From the NCBI RefSeq assembly GCF_032925565.1, contig NZ_CP136708.1, forward strand, positions 3,162,001 to 3,226,000: a stretch of 64,000 bases of DNA, read 5' to 3'. Source of the DNA: Alteromonas sp. CI.11.F.A3 (GTDB lineage: Bacteria > Pseudomonadota > Gammaproteobacteria > Enterobacterales > Alteromonadaceae). Position 1 is the first letter of the stretch; every line of letters starts with the position of its first letter. Under the pieces are notes generated by a model, which saw only the letters and a program-made list of their open reading frames with translations, did not search any database and was not told the origin of the DNA. The position numbers and the translations under genes were made by a program. This document shows positions 9,108 through 17,779 of the stretch, piece by piece.

Positions 9108-9749
9108 ATGGAACACGATTTTTGGCACAGCAAGTGGCATAAAAATGAAATTGGTTTCCATGAACCTGAGGGCAATGCACTTCTCGTTAAGCATGCTGAT
9201 ACCTTGTTAGCTGCCGCCTCACCGCGAATATTCGTACCGTTATGCGGTAAAACTAAGGATATCCATTGGTTGCTTGCTAACGGCTGCGAGGTGGTAGGTG
9301 CAGAGTTAAGTGAAATTGCGATCACGCAATTATTTACGGAGCTGGATATTGAGCCAGAGGTCACGTCCGTAGGTAGCCTTAAGCTTTTTAAAAATGGCCC
9401 GCTAAGTATTTTTGTTGGTGATATTTTTGAGCTAACCGACGAAACACTAGGTAACGTAACCGGTATTTATGACAGAGCCGCATTGGTCGCATTGCCGACC
9501 GCGCTTCGCGAGAAATATGCAGCGCATATTTGTACCATCACCAAACGTGCCCCCATCCTTTTGATAAGCTTCGATTATGACCAATCCGTCATGCCAGGCC
9601 CTCCATTTTGTGTCGACGAAACAGAAGTGACTCGCTTATATAATGCTAGTTATTCTATTTCGTTACTTGAACGTGAACCAATAGAAGGTGGCCTTAAAGG
9701 TAAAGTTGCTGCAGACTCATTGGTCTTCAACCTTCAACCTGAAGCATAA
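9108..9749 (+). CDS. tpm: Thiopurine S-methyltransferase
   Basis: The 213-residue protein begins FWHSKWHKNEIGFHEPEGN, typical of bacterial TPMT. The SAM-binding FVPLCGKTKDI motif follows, then the EVVGAELSEIAI segment, and a C-terminal ERE-type region. Bacterial homologues methylate selenium and tellurium oxyanions and thiopurines with S-adenosylmethionine. Length matches the family (about 218). AAAGGA lies about 9 bases before the ATG. It appears to be a single-gene unit, convergent with the DUF445 gene. Confidence 0.94.
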   Translation: MEHDFWHSKWHKNEIGFHEPEGNALLVKHADTLLAAASPRIFVPLCGKTKDIHWLLANGCEVVGAELSEIAITQLFTELDIEPEVTSVGSLKLFKNGPLSIFVGDIFELTDETLGNVTGIYDRAALVALPTALREKYAAHICTITKRAPILLISFDYDQSVMPGPPFCVDETEVTRLYNASYSISLLEREPIEGGLKGKVAADSLVFNLQPEA

Positions 9750-9836
9750 TTAGTAAGGTTAAGCTGGGTGGCATAAGCGTTAGAAATGCCCCCACTTGCA
9801 ATATATTGCCTAAAACGTTGCGTAACCCACCATTCT

Positions 9837-11132
9837 CTATGGTGAAGTAAATGCGATAATTTGCTCTAGACCAAATAATAATGCACCAATTAAGCCTCCG
9901 ACCAAGGTACCATTGATTCGTACCTTTTGAAGATCACGCCCAATATTGAGCTCAATTTGCTCAGCCATTTCGTTCTCATCCCAACTATTGATTGTGTCTT
10001 CGATATGCTTGGTTAAAAAGTCCGCCAACTCTGGTGCCATGTATTTTCCAGCTTCACCAATATGGCGGTCAAATGCGCTCGATAAGCGTTCATCAGTGGT
10101 TAAAGAGTGGCCTAGTTCGTTTAGCCAATGTGTCACTTTGGTTTCTGCTTTTCCGCTTTCAGCGGTTAACGATTCAAGCATACGGCCATGTAACGATACC
10201 CAGCTTTTATTTAAAAACGCTTTAAGGGCAGGGTCATGAACCAGTTGCTCTTTATAATTATTGATACGTTGCGCCATCGAATCACTAGTTTGCACTTCGT
10301 GTAAAAAGTCATTTACCTGCTCGTCAAACGCGTGTCTTAGTGGATGAGCATCATCGGCATACACGTCATCAAGTACGCGAGAAACCGCTTTTACCGCGAT
10401 CAGTGCTCCCCGTTCACTCAACCAGGTTGAGGGAAGTAGCTTTTCTAAACGGTTATGCTCTGTTTTAAGCCAATCTATGAGTGTGGCGGCAATATATTCC
10501 TGTGTTTCAGGCTCACCCATTAATTTAGCAACGTTTCCTAGCAACTTGTCTAGCACAAGCTGATGATGGCGCTCTCGGGTAATACTGCTTAACACAGTAG
10601 CTATCAGCTGTTGTAAGTCGAGTTGATTAATTCCTTTTTCTGCCGTTTTTCCAATGAAGGCTTTAACCGGTTTGTCATCCACTAGACGAAGAATACCGGC
10701 AAGTGCATCACATAAAAATCGGCTTAATTTTTTCGCATGTTGAGGGTCTTCCAACCATCGCCCAGCCCCTTTCGCAGGCTGGCTAGACGCAATGAGCGTT
10801 TCAATGGCACTCGCATGAAAAAACTTTTCTTTTACAAATTGTGATAGGTTTTGCGCTATCACTTTTTTATTGCTTGCGACAATATTGGTATGAGGGATGG
10901 GATACCGTGCAGGTATAGGCTTGAAAAGCGCTGTCACTGCAAACCAGTCAGCGAGCCCACCGACTAATGCGGCTTCGCTGGCCATTTTTATAAGCCCCAA
11001 CCATTTAGCACTCGCCAAGCTGGGAACGTAAACTTGTGTAACAATGGCACTAACGAAAACACCCGCGGCTATCAATAAGCAAATTAATGCATTTTGCTTC
11101 GCGCGCTTTAACTGCGAATGTTTGTCGTGCAT
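9837..11132 (-). CDS. DUF445 family membrane protein (YjiN-like)
   Basis: The 431-residue protein has two N-terminal membrane segments (about residues 13-60), with the VGGLADWFAVTALFKPIPARYPIPHT sequence region characteristic of DUF445. A long, mostly helical region follows, and a C-terminal segment returns to the membrane (VNGTLVGGLIGALLFGLEQ type, read as INGTLVGG here). The molecular function of the family is unknown. It is separated from the arsC-like gene upstream by only 3 bases, so they are probably co-transcribed. Confidence 0.9.
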   Translation of the reverse strand: MHDKHSQLKRAKQNALICLLIAAGVFVSAIVTQVYVPSLASAKWLGLIKMASEAALVGGLADWFAVTALFKPIPARYPIPHTNIVASNKKVIAQNLSQFVKEKFFHASAIETLIASSQPAKGAGRWLEDPQHAKKLSRFLCDALAGILRLVDDKPVKAFIGKTAEKGINQLDLQQLIATVLSSITRERHHQLVLDKLLGNVAKLMGEPETQEYIAATLIDWLKTEHNRLEKLLPSTWLSERGALIAVKAVSRVLDDVYADDAHPLRHAFDEQVNDFLHEVQTSDSMAQRINNYKEQLVHDPALKAFLNKSWVSLHGRMLESLTAESGKAETKVTHWLNELGHSLTTDERLSSAFDRHIGEAGKYMAPELADFLTKHIEDTINSWDENEMAEQIELNIGRDLQKVRINGTLVGGLIGALLFGLEQIIAFTSP

Positions 11133-11135
11133 AAA

Positions 11136-11552
11136 TTACATCCTTTTACCAAGTTCATCTAAAATTTGCTCACCATCTTCTTTAAAATACGGGCCTTGTG
11201 GCCATGAAGGTAGTAAATCGAGTACTTTTTCACTAGGCCGACACAGCCCAACACCTTTTTCCGTGCAAACTATAGGCCTATTTACCAAAACCGGATGTTT
11301 CAACATAGCATCAAGCAAAATATCGTCTAATACCGATTCATCTAATAACCCTAACTCTTCTGCAGGTGACTTTGTTGTTCTAAGCGCTTGTCTGGGGGTT
11401 AAACTAGCGGCAGCAAACAACCCAAGTAACTGAGATCGAGTCCAACCTTCTTTTATATAATCTACAACAATCGGCGAATAGCCAGCATCTTCAATAATTT
11501 TTAATACGTTACGGGATGTGCCGCAAGCGGGGTTATGGTGAATAACAATCAT
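11136..11552 (-). CDS. arsC: Arsenate reductase, glutaredoxin-dependent ArsC family
   Basis: This 138-residue protein has the ArsC active-site segment HNPACGTSR with the catalytic Cys10. The arginines of the arsenate-binding triad are in LTPRQALR, VNRPIV and CRPSEK. ArsC reduces arsenate to arsenite using glutathione and glutaredoxin. No arsB or arsR gene is adjacent; the neighbour is DUF445. The related YfgD/Spx-like proteins share the fold, but the full set of arginines favours ArsC. Confidence 0.88.
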   Translation of the reverse strand: MIVIHHNPACGTSRNVLKIIEDAGYSPIVVDYIKEGWTRSQLLGLFAAASLTPRQALRTTKSPAEELGLLDESVLDDILLDAMLKHPVLVNRPIVCTEKGVGLCRPSEKVLDLLPSWPQGPYFKEDGEQILDELGKRM

Positions 11553-11631
11553 AAAAATAGCCCTTGAAAGAAATTACTTAATAAATTAATTATTCACACC
11601 GGCCACATATGGTATTTCATATTTATTATCA

Positions 11632-11766
11632 TTTAAGTGTGTGTCCGACGAATCTCGAGTGTGTGTCCAATTATCGATTGTCGTCTTTTGTCGGCCTTTG
11701 TCATGGCCCTTTGCCTTCTGTCTGTCTTTATCTTTTTGTCTTCTTGTCGTTTAAGTGTGTGTCCAA
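11632..11766. repeat. Three copies of the GTGTGTCC dispersed motif around a pyrimidine-rich tract
   Basis: The gene-free gap 11553-12040 holds AAGTGTGTGTCC (11635-11646), GAGTGTGTGTCCAA (11657-11670) and AAGTGTGTGTCCAA (11753-11766), all in the same orientation. The second and third share the downstream context TTATCGA, and the first and third share the upstream context TTTAA. Between the second and third is a strongly pyrimidine-biased stretch with many TGTC/TTTGTC words (about 11677-11750). No convincing gene is present. The remainder (11767-12040) shows only AT-rich sequence that may hold the promoter of the next gene. Confidence 0.8.
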
Positions 11767-12040
11767 TTATCGAATAGCTGCCAGCGCTACTTTTACAATC
11801 AGGTTCTTACAGCGCTTAATTGTGCTAATTAAAACCACTCGAAAACCTAACAATTGGTGTATTTCGCTATTATCTAGCGAAGTTTTTAAAAGCCATAATT
11901 AAGACATGACAAGAAAAACTGTAAGTCACTGATAATCAATAAAAATCACTCTTGGCATGCTCTGTGAAAGATGATTATGAAAGATAACCAGATATTAATG
12001 CGTAATTTATAACGCTAAACACCACTGAAAAGGCTTTTCG

Positions 12041-12712
12041 ATGAAAAAAACACTTATTGCCAGCACCCTATTCTTTGCAGCTACAACAATGCTTTCAGGC
12101 TGCGTCGTCCATGTTGGCCACGCTAGTGCTCAAGAGGGTGAAGATATTAGTAGCGTATTTGGTAGCGTAGATGTAGCAACACATCGTTCAGTAGGCGACC
12201 TTTCATCAGTCAATGGCGATGTATCACTTGAAGATCATGCCCAAGCCGAAGATATTAGTGTTGTCAATGGCAGTGTAGAAATGGGTTCTCACGTTCGCGT
12301 TGATGAAGTCAACATCGTCAATGGTGACCTTGATGCTGGTTCCCATCTGCATGTAGCCAACAGTATTGAAACGATGAACGGCGATGTAAGCATTGCACAA
12401 CAAAGCACAATTCAAGGTAGCGTAGAGACCGTTAATGGTGATATTCGAATTGCTGACAGCATCGTTGAGAACAATATTGAGAGTATGAATGGAGACATCA
12501 CCCTCAAAGGCGATACGTTAATTAAGGGCGACATTATTTACAAAATGCGTGACGAAGGCTGGCTGGAAAGAAATAGCACAAAGCCTAAGCTCACGATTGA
12601 AGTTGATGTGTCTATTGGCGGCTCAATAATTCTTGAACGCCCGGTAAATTTGGATATTGCTAACCCTGCACTGCAAGAAAAAGTGATTGTCAGTTATTCG
12701 TCTAGCAAGTAA
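12041..12712 (+). CDS. Predicted beta-solenoid lipoprotein with NGD-type repeats
   Basis: This 223-residue protein starts with a clear lipoprotein signal (lipobox LSGC, Cys about residue 21). Seven imperfect repeats of about 18-19 residues follow, each centred on NG[DS][VIL]: SVFGSVDV, SVNGDVSL, VVNGSVEM, IVNGDLDA, TMNGDVSI, TVNGDIRI and SMNGDITL. This periodicity is expected of a right-handed beta-helix or bactofilin/DUF4097-like fold. The C-terminal 60 residues leave the repeat. Function is unknown; a surface or periplasmic scaffold role is possible. It is followed 31 bases later by a sugar acetyltransferase. Confidence 0.8.
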   Translation: MKKTLIASTLFFAATTMLSGCVVHVGHASAQEGEDISSVFGSVDVATHRSVGDLSSVNGDVSLEDHAQAEDISVVNGSVEMGSHVRVDEVNIVNGDLDAGSHLHVANSIETMNGDVSIAQQSTIQGSVETVNGDIRIADSIVENNIESMNGDITLKGDTLIKGDIIYKMRDEGWLERNSTKPKLTIEVDVSIGGSIILERPVNLDIANPALQEKVIVSYSSSK

Positions 12713-12743
12713 GGTCTGGGCATTATCCCAAATGTAGACTGGT

Positions 12744-13310
12744 ATGAACGAAAAACAAAAAATGTTATCCGGTGAACTTTACTATCCTAACGATCGTGAA
12801 TTAACTGGGTTGCGTAAGGCCTGTCGGGTACAACTAGATGAGCTTAATGCTACATGTCAAACAGAGCACAAAGCTCGTACCCGTCAATTAAAGGCGCTTT
12901 TTGGCAGTACAGGCAAGCGCTTATACATAGAGTCATCTTTTAAGTGCGATTATGGAGAAAACATCCATGTGGGTGAAAATTTTTACGCTAATTTTAATTG
13001 CGTAATATTGGATGCTGCCAAGGTGACTATTGGCGATAATTGTATGATTGCGCCGCAAGTAGGTATATACACCGCAACGCACCCTATCAACCCAGTATCA
13101 AGGCAAATCGGTATTGAGTTCGCCAAGCCTATTACTATTGGTCACAACTGTTGGATTGGCGGTATGGCGGTGATAAACCCAGGCGTAACCTTGGGCGATA
13201 ATGTGGTAGTGGCATCAGGAGCTGTTGTCACCAAAAGCTTCGGTGACAACGTTGTTATTGGCGGTAACCCAGCCAAAATCATTAAAAACATTGAAGTTGG
13301 CGAGGTATAG
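12744..13310 (+). CDS. maa: Maltose/galactoside O-acetyltransferase family, hexapeptide-repeat enzyme
   Basis: The 188-residue protein has the N-terminal Maa/LacA/NodL domain (KMLSGELYYPNDREL). A left-handed beta-helix of hexapeptide repeats follows, with the conserved YGENIHVGENFYANFNCVILD-like region, the catalytic His segment TATHPI, and IGHNCWIGGMAVINPGVTLGD. It would transfer acetyl from acetyl-CoA to a sugar hydroxyl. The exact sugar is not readable from the sequence. Length agrees with E. coli Maa (183). Confidence 0.9.
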   Translation: MNEKQKMLSGELYYPNDRELTGLRKACRVQLDELNATCQTEHKARTRQLKALFGSTGKRLYIESSFKCDYGENIHVGENFYANFNCVILDAAKVTIGDNCMIAPQVGIYTATHPINPVSRQIGIEFAKPITIGHNCWIGGMAVINPGVTLGDNVVVASGAVVTKSFGDNVVIGGNPAKIIKNIEVGEV

Positions 13311-13353
13311 GCCCTCATATATGTACAGAACCTACGTATCTCTCTACGAGTAG

Positions 13354-13381
13354 CCCTCCCACCACGCTATTGGTGAGAGGG
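13354..13381. terminator. Hairpin between convergent genes, possible terminator
   Basis: CCCTCCCACC and GGTGAGAGGG form a 10-bp stem with one C-A mismatch between the convergent sugar acetyltransferase and dkgB genes. Only a weak T-containing tail follows, so it may terminate poorly or act as an mRNA end barrier. Confidence 0.5.
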
Positions 13382-13409
13382 TTATAAATGTTTATCTAAT
13401 GATAAGAGC

Positions 13410-14213
13410 CTAATCCCACTTGGGCGCGAAGTCTGGATTAACGATACGCTCACCGTTATCTAACTCATCGATGCGGGTAATATCATCATCCGTTAGAGAA
13501 AGTTCGGTATAAGAGAAATTTTGCGCCAAGTGCTTTTTATTGGTTGAAGAAGGAATGGTGTTAATCCCTTTTTTATCTAACCATGCCAATACCACCTGAG
13601 CGGGGTTAGAGTCATGCGCATCTGCAATAGCCGTTAATGTGTCATCTTTCATTACATCACCGACGGCAAAAGGCATATAAGCCGTTACGCCAATACCGCG
13701 CTCTTCACAAGCTTGTACAACCTGACGGTTCTGCATGAACGGGTGAAGCTCAATTTGGTTTGTGTATATCTCACCCTCACCCAGTATTTTCTCAGCCTGT
13801 TTAATCTGATCTATCGTGAAGTTAGACACCCCGATATGACGGGTCAAGCCAAGGTCTTTAGCTTGCTTTAAACGCATGAGGTAGTCTTCAAGGGAGATGT
13901 CGTCACCTGGGTAAGGCCAGTGAATAAGCAGTAAATCGACATACTCCACTTTTAGCTTCGACAAACTCTCGTGAACGCTAGGAATAAACTTATCTTCACT
14001 GAATGATTCATACCACACCTTGGTGGTAATGAATAAATCAGAGCGAGCGATGCCGCTGGTTTTAATAGCGTCGCCAACAAGCTCCTCGTTTTTGTATATT
14101 TGCGCGGTATCTACATGCCTGAAACCTACATCGAGTGCATCGGTTACAGCATTGAGTGCAGTATCACCTTCCAAACGAAATGTTCCCATTCCTAACTGAG
14201 GCATATCTTTCAT
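13410..14213 (-). CDS. dkgB: Aldo/keto reductase, DkgB-type (2,5-diketo-D-gluconate / methylglyoxal reductase)
   Basis: The 267-residue TIM-barrel enzyme has LGMGTFRL at the N-terminus and GFRHVDTAQIYKNE with catalytic Asp and Tyr. TTKVW carries the catalytic Lys region and LLLIHWP the catalytic His. IGVSNF and the NADPH-binding IPSSTNKKHLAQNF complete the fold. Length and motifs match E. coli DkgB. It would reduce aldehydes or diketones with NADPH in the cytoplasm. The 225-base gap upstream holds no convincing gene. Confidence 0.92.
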   Translation of the reverse strand: MKDMPQLGMGTFRLEGDTALNAVTDALDVGFRHVDTAQIYKNEELVGDAIKTSGIARSDLFITTKVWYESFSEDKFIPSVHESLSKLKVEYVDLLLIHWPYPGDDISLEDYLMRLKQAKDLGLTRHIGVSNFTIDQIKQAEKILGEGEIYTNQIELHPFMQNRQVVQACEERGIGVTAYMPFAVGDVMKDDTLTAIADAHDSNPAQVVLAWLDKKGINTIPSSTNKKHLAQNFSYTELSLTDDDITRIDELDNGERIVNPDFAPKWD

Positions 14214-14438
14214 ATCAGTCTCCTTTTTTGTGCACGTTTATCAAATCATTGATGTGTTGTTCCTACGCACTCAAACCACGGGGAGATCGAATTCATTGAA
14301 AAAAGTTAATCCATGCAATAAGAGCATCAGCATTAATTCGAAAATTCGCCTATCTGCATCGAAAATGATAAAAAAAGTAGAAAATGGATCTACGAAAAAG
14401 TATCCTGCCCGCCATTAAATACATGCCTTGAAGCCCTA

Positions 14439-15197
14439 ATGTTTAACCGTTTTTACCTGCTGATAATTTTATGCATTCCTGTCAGTAACTTAGCTATAGC
14501 GTCGGATATTAAACACCTGCGTGTCGGTGTTGAAGCTATGAATTATTACCCTGTAATGGACTTTACTACCCCGCAACATCGCGGTTTGTTAAGCGATATC
14601 ATGACGAATTTTGGCGATCTGCATAATATTTCTTTTGAGTACATTCCCCTCCCCTTGCAAAGATTCAATCATTGGTTCGAAGACAATGCCATTGATTTTC
14701 GCTTACCTGACAACCCCAGGTGGACGCAAAGCAGTACTGCAGGTCTTATTTACGGTGAAGCGTTAGTAACAGTATGTGATACCTCGGTTGTGCTCACTGA
14801 AAACAGTGACATTCCAATGAATGAAGTTACTCGACTTGGTTTATTAAACGGCTTTACCCCAGCCGAAAAATGGCAACAAAAGCGTACTGACGGCACGCTG
14901 ACTATTGCGAATGAGCGTTCGGTTCGTATCCTTACTCGCATGCTGTTGAACGGCTTAGTGGATGCTATTGATTTAAATATTGCGACGATTAAAAGTGAAT
15001 TAGTGTCGCTGGGCTTACCTGAAGATTTAGTGGCGGTCGCAAAGAATATTTCTGCTAACGGGGTAAAGTATCGTATATCTACCCAGTCTCAACCAGATGT
15101 GTTAGCTAAGCTTAATCGTTATGTGATTGAAAACCGAGACTCAATAAATGCTAGGGCTCGTGAGTACGGCATTGCTGCTGGAACAAATTGCGACTAA
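14439..15197 (+). CDS. Periplasmic solute-binding-like protein (SBP family 3 fold)
   Basis: The 252-residue protein has a signal peptide (hydrophobic residues 5-20, cleavage near IAS-D). The mature part begins HLRVGVEAMNYYPVMDF and continues with the GLLSDIMTNFG segment of extracellular solute-binding family 3 domains. No ABC permease or sensor gene is adjacent, so it is either an orphan binding protein or an orphan of the polar-amino-acid type common in Alteromonadales. The C-terminus ends NCD, and two Cys could form a disulphide. Ligand unknown. Confidence 0.75.
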   Translation: MFNRFYLLIILCIPVSNLAIASDIKHLRVGVEAMNYYPVMDFTTPQHRGLLSDIMTNFGDLHNISFEYIPLPLQRFNHWFEDNAIDFRLPDNPRWTQSSTAGLIYGEALVTVCDTSVVLTENSDIPMNEVTRLGLLNGFTPAEKWQQKRTDGTLTIANERSVRILTRMLLNGLVDAIDLNIATIKSELVSLGLPEDLVAVAKNISANGVKYRISTQSQPDVLAKLNRYVIENRDSINARAREYGIAAGTNCD

Positions 15198-15250
15198 CTG
15201 TTTTAGCTGTAGGTTTTCGAAGCGTAAACTTGATATACACACCAGCGGTC

Positions 15251-15354
15251 TTGATTGACACAGCAGAGCACGTGATTGACACAGCAGAGCACGTGATTGA
15301 CACAGCAGAGTACGTGATTGACACAGCAGAGCACTTGATTGGCAAAGTAGTACC
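15251..15354. repeat. 21-bp tandem repeat, four full units plus one degenerate unit
   Basis: The unit GTGATTGACACAGCAGAGCA(C) repeats head-to-tail at 15251, 15272, 15293 and 15314, with one to three substitutions (the first begins TT, the third ends TAC). A degraded fifth unit starts at 15335. The period of 21 bp is two helical turns, and most junctions form CACGTG. It lies between the stop of the solute-binding gene and a bidirectional terminator. Confidence 0.92.
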
Positions 15355-15370
15355 AGAAGGATAATTTTGT

Positions 15371-15397
15371 AAAAAAAAACGGGCAAAGCCCGTTTTT
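15371..15397. terminator. Bidirectional rho-independent terminator
   Basis: AAACGGGC-AAA-GCCCGTTT forms an 8-bp stem flanked by a run of A on the left and T on the right. It can therefore end transcription of the solute-binding gene on the plus strand and of the rluB operon on the minus strand. Confidence 0.88.
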
Positions 15398-15421
15398 CTA
15401 ATCAATTTGTTCAGATTGCTG

Positions 15422-16327
15422 TTAACGCTTAGGCGTTCTCGCTACCCGCTTTTTAACACCGCCATTTTCTTTGCGTACCTTGTGCTTTTTCACAGAGCGA
15501 CGCATACGGCTTAAACGTGCATGATCTAATTTGCCTTGGCGTACATCCACCATGGTTTGCGTTTCTTCAGGTAATTGCACAATATCACGTAGTGCGTTGA
15601 CATCTTCTAAACCCAGCTCTACCCAAGCCCCTTGTGGCAAACGCTTTTGTAAGTCCATTGGACCGTATTTAACACGGATTAATCGGCTTACCTGCACACC
15701 TTGAGATTCCCACAAGCGTCTTACTTCTCGGTTACGCCCTTCTTTAAGCGTAACGTTGAACCAACGGTTCATGCTTTCTTCTTCAGAGCCTGGAGGGGCA
15801 ACTTTGCCCGAAATGCTTAAGAACTTAGCTTCACCGTCTTCAAGTTGAACGCCCTTTTTCAAGGTATTTAACGTTTGATGTGTTACGTCACCAAATACAC
15901 GTACAGCATATTCGCGCTCTACTTCACACTTAGGGTGCATCAAGCGGTTTGCAAGCTCACCATCGTTGGAAAACAACAATAGGCCGCTTGTGTTCATATC
16001 TAAACGCCCTACCGCAATCCAGCGGCCCATACGAATAGCAGGTAAACGGTCAAACACCGTGTCACGCCCTTCCGGATCGTGGCGGCTGCATAACTCTCCT
16101 TCAGGCTTGTTATACATTAAAACGCGGCATACAGGCTGTTCAGTTTGACGAGACAACAAGTGTCCATCAACACGAATCTGGCCACTCTCGTCAACACGGT
16201 CGCCCAATGTTGCCAATGTACCATTCACCGAAACGCGGCCTTGTTCAATCCAACGTTCCATTTCTCGTCGCGAGCCTAGCCCTTGATTAGCTAGTACTTT
16301 TTGCAACTTTTCAGTCATTTGTATCAC
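15422..16327 (-). CDS. rluB: 23S rRNA pseudouridine synthase RluB
   Basis: The 301-residue protein has an N-terminal S4 RNA-binding domain ([20 protein letters not shown]) and the RsuA/RluB catalytic region with the Asp-bearing motif [29 protein letters not shown] also fits. It has a basic, Arg/Lys-rich C-terminal tail. RluB isomerises a uridine in the peptidyl-transferase region of 23S rRNA. Its start overlaps the scpB end by 17 bases. The gene order scpA-scpB-rluB is widely conserved. Confidence 0.94.
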   Translation of the reverse strand: MIQMTEKLQKVLANQGLGSRREMERWIEQGRVSVNGTLATLGDRVDESGQIRVDGHLLSRQTEQPVCRVLMYNKPEGELCSRHDPEGRDTVFDRLPAIRMGRWIAVGRLDMNTSGLLLFSNDGELANRLMHPKCEVEREYAVRVFGDVTHQTLNTLKKGVQLEDGEAKFLSISGKVAPPGSEEESMNRWFNVTLKEGRNREVRRLWESQGVQVSRLIRVKYGPMDLQKRLPQGAWVELGLEDVNALRDIVQLPEETQTMVDVRQGKLDHARLSRMRRSVKKHKVRKENGGVKKRVARTPKR

Positions 16328-16955
16328 TCTTTATTTGCTTGTTTTCGGTCGCACGGTCTGTTACCTCAGACGGTGCCTCATTTAACACCTTAAGCGACGA
16401 GGTGGACTCAATACTTTTTGCCATTTCATCAAAAGCATCAGAATTTGGAAGCTCTGACAATGATGAAAGCGAAAAGTAATCTAAAAAAGTATGGGTGGTG
16501 GCATATAACGCTGGCCTGCCTGGCACTTCTTTATGCCCCACTACTTTTACCCATTCTCGTTCTGTGAGTGTCTTCATTATACTACTGCTTACCGCTACGC
16601 CTCTTACTTGCTCAATTTCTCCACGAGTAATAGGTTGACGATAGGCAATAAGTGCCAAAGTTTCCAACATAGCGCGGGAATACTTTGGGGCAGTTTCCTG
16701 CCATAGTTTGCTCAACCATGGACTTAACGCATCCACAGATTGAAATCGGTAGCCACTGGCTACTTTAACTAATTGTATACCCCTAGGTTGATAATCTAAG
16801 GTTAGCTCATTAATAACTGTTTTTAAGGTTCTTTCTGCAACCGTGAAGTCACTTAGCACCGTATCTCTTAATTGCTGAATAGACACTGGGGCATCGGCAA
16901 CGAAGATGGCGGCTTCAACCAGTTGTTTTAATTGAGCTGTTTTAATTTTTTTCAT
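16311..16955 (-). CDS. scpB: Segregation and condensation protein B
   Basis: The 214-residue protein contains the tandem winged-helix ScpB domain. Conserved segments are [53 protein letters not shown] and the GRPALYATT turn. ScpB binds ScpA and SMC/MukB-type condensins in chromosome organisation. The C-terminal 40 residues are a polar, probably disordered tail. It starts 2 bases after scpA ends. Confidence 0.94.
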   Translation of the reverse strand: MKKIKTAQLKQLVEAAIFVADAPVSIQQLRDTVLSDFTVAERTLKTVINELTLDYQPRGIQLVKVASGYRFQSVDALSPWLSKLWQETAPKYSRAMLETLALIAYRQPITRGEIEQVRGVAVSSSIMKTLTEREWVKVVGHKEVPGRPALYATTHTFLDYFSLSSLSELPNSDAFDEMAKSIESTSSLKVLNEAPSEVTDRATENKQIKSDTND

Positions 16956-16957
16956 TA

Positions 16958-17770
16958 TTACTCAACACTGCTGCCTAATTTTACATGAATTCGGGCGTAA
17001 GGACCTGCCTGAATACAAAAAATCAGTTGTTCTTTTACCAATTCTAAAATGGCTAGGAAGCACACCACCACACCAGCGCGACCTTCTTCCACCGTGAATA
17101 ACCCCTCAAGTGGCGTAAATTCATTGGCGTTTATCAAACTAAGAATTAACGACATTCGTTCACGGGTACTTAAGGCTTCACGGGCAATGGTATGGTGTTC
17201 AAATGCCGCTGCCCGTTTCATTGCTCCACTAAACGCGAGGACAATTTCCGCTAGGCTTATCTCTGGCTCAATTCGCACTGGCGAAACACTGTCAGCTACC
17301 AATACCTGGGTATCAAAAATGTCTCGTTCTAAACGAGGTTGAATATCCAAGTCTTCAGCGGCTTGTTTAACCAGTTCGTATTCTTTTAGCCGCCTAATAA
17401 GTTCAGCGCGAGGATCTTCTTCTTCGTCGCTATCGCTAGTACGTTTAGGTAACAATAATCGAGATTTTATCTCGGCTAAAATTGCGGCCATTAATAGATA
17501 TTCTGCCGCTAACTCTAGTTTTAACGACATCATGGCATCGACATATTCCATGTATTGCTTGGTGATTGTCGCCACCGGCAAGGTAATAATATCGAATTTT
17601 TGCTTTCGAATAAGGTACAGCAGAAGGTCGAGCGGCCCTTCAAACGTTTCTAAAATAACTTCTAGTGCATCAGGCGGAATAAATAAGTCTTCAGGCTTTT
17701 CTATTAACGCCTCGCCGTGAATAAATGCGAGCGGAAGCGGCTGCTGAATAGGCGATTGCTCACTGCTCAT
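16958..17770 (-). CDS. scpA: Segregation and condensation protein A
   Basis: This 270-residue kleisin has the N-terminal motif LETFEGPLDLLLYLIRKQKFDI, which docks on the SMC neck. The LAAEYLLMAAILAEIKSRLLLP helix region and a C-terminal winged helix (FLAILELVKEQLIFCIQ) follow. It works with ScpB. The gene lies 9 bases after yciO and upstream of scpB, consistent with one transcript running rnm-yciO-scpA-scpB-rluB, although the rnm-yciO gap is 89 bases. Confidence 0.94.
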   Translation of the reverse strand: MSSEQSPIQQPLPLAFIHGEALIEKPEDLFIPPDALEVILETFEGPLDLLLYLIRKQKFDIITLPVATITKQYMEYVDAMMSLKLELAAEYLLMAAILAEIKSRLLLPKRTSDSDEEEDPRAELIRRLKEYELVKQAAEDLDIQPRLERDIFDTQVLVADSVSPVRIEPEISLAEIVLAFSGAMKRAAAFEHHTIAREALSTRERMSLILSLINANEFTPLEGLFTVEEGRAGVVVCFLAILELVKEQLIFCIQAGPYARIHVKLGSSVE

Positions 17771-17779
17771 CTATACGCA

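Noticed and set aside
11609..11902. 97-residue frame in the arsC-lipoprotein gap
   Set aside because: Low-complexity product of the pyrimidine-rich tract and motif repeats, without a ribosome-binding site.
14230..14418. 62-residue frame between dkgB and the solute-binding gene
   Set aside because: No ribosome-binding site, Lys/Ser-rich composition with no recognisable domain; treated as non-coding.
15141..15405. Two repetitive reading frames on the minus strand over the 21-bp array
   Set aside because: A 21-bp period is a multiple of 3, so repeated peptides arise automatically; composition and position next to a terminator do not support coding.
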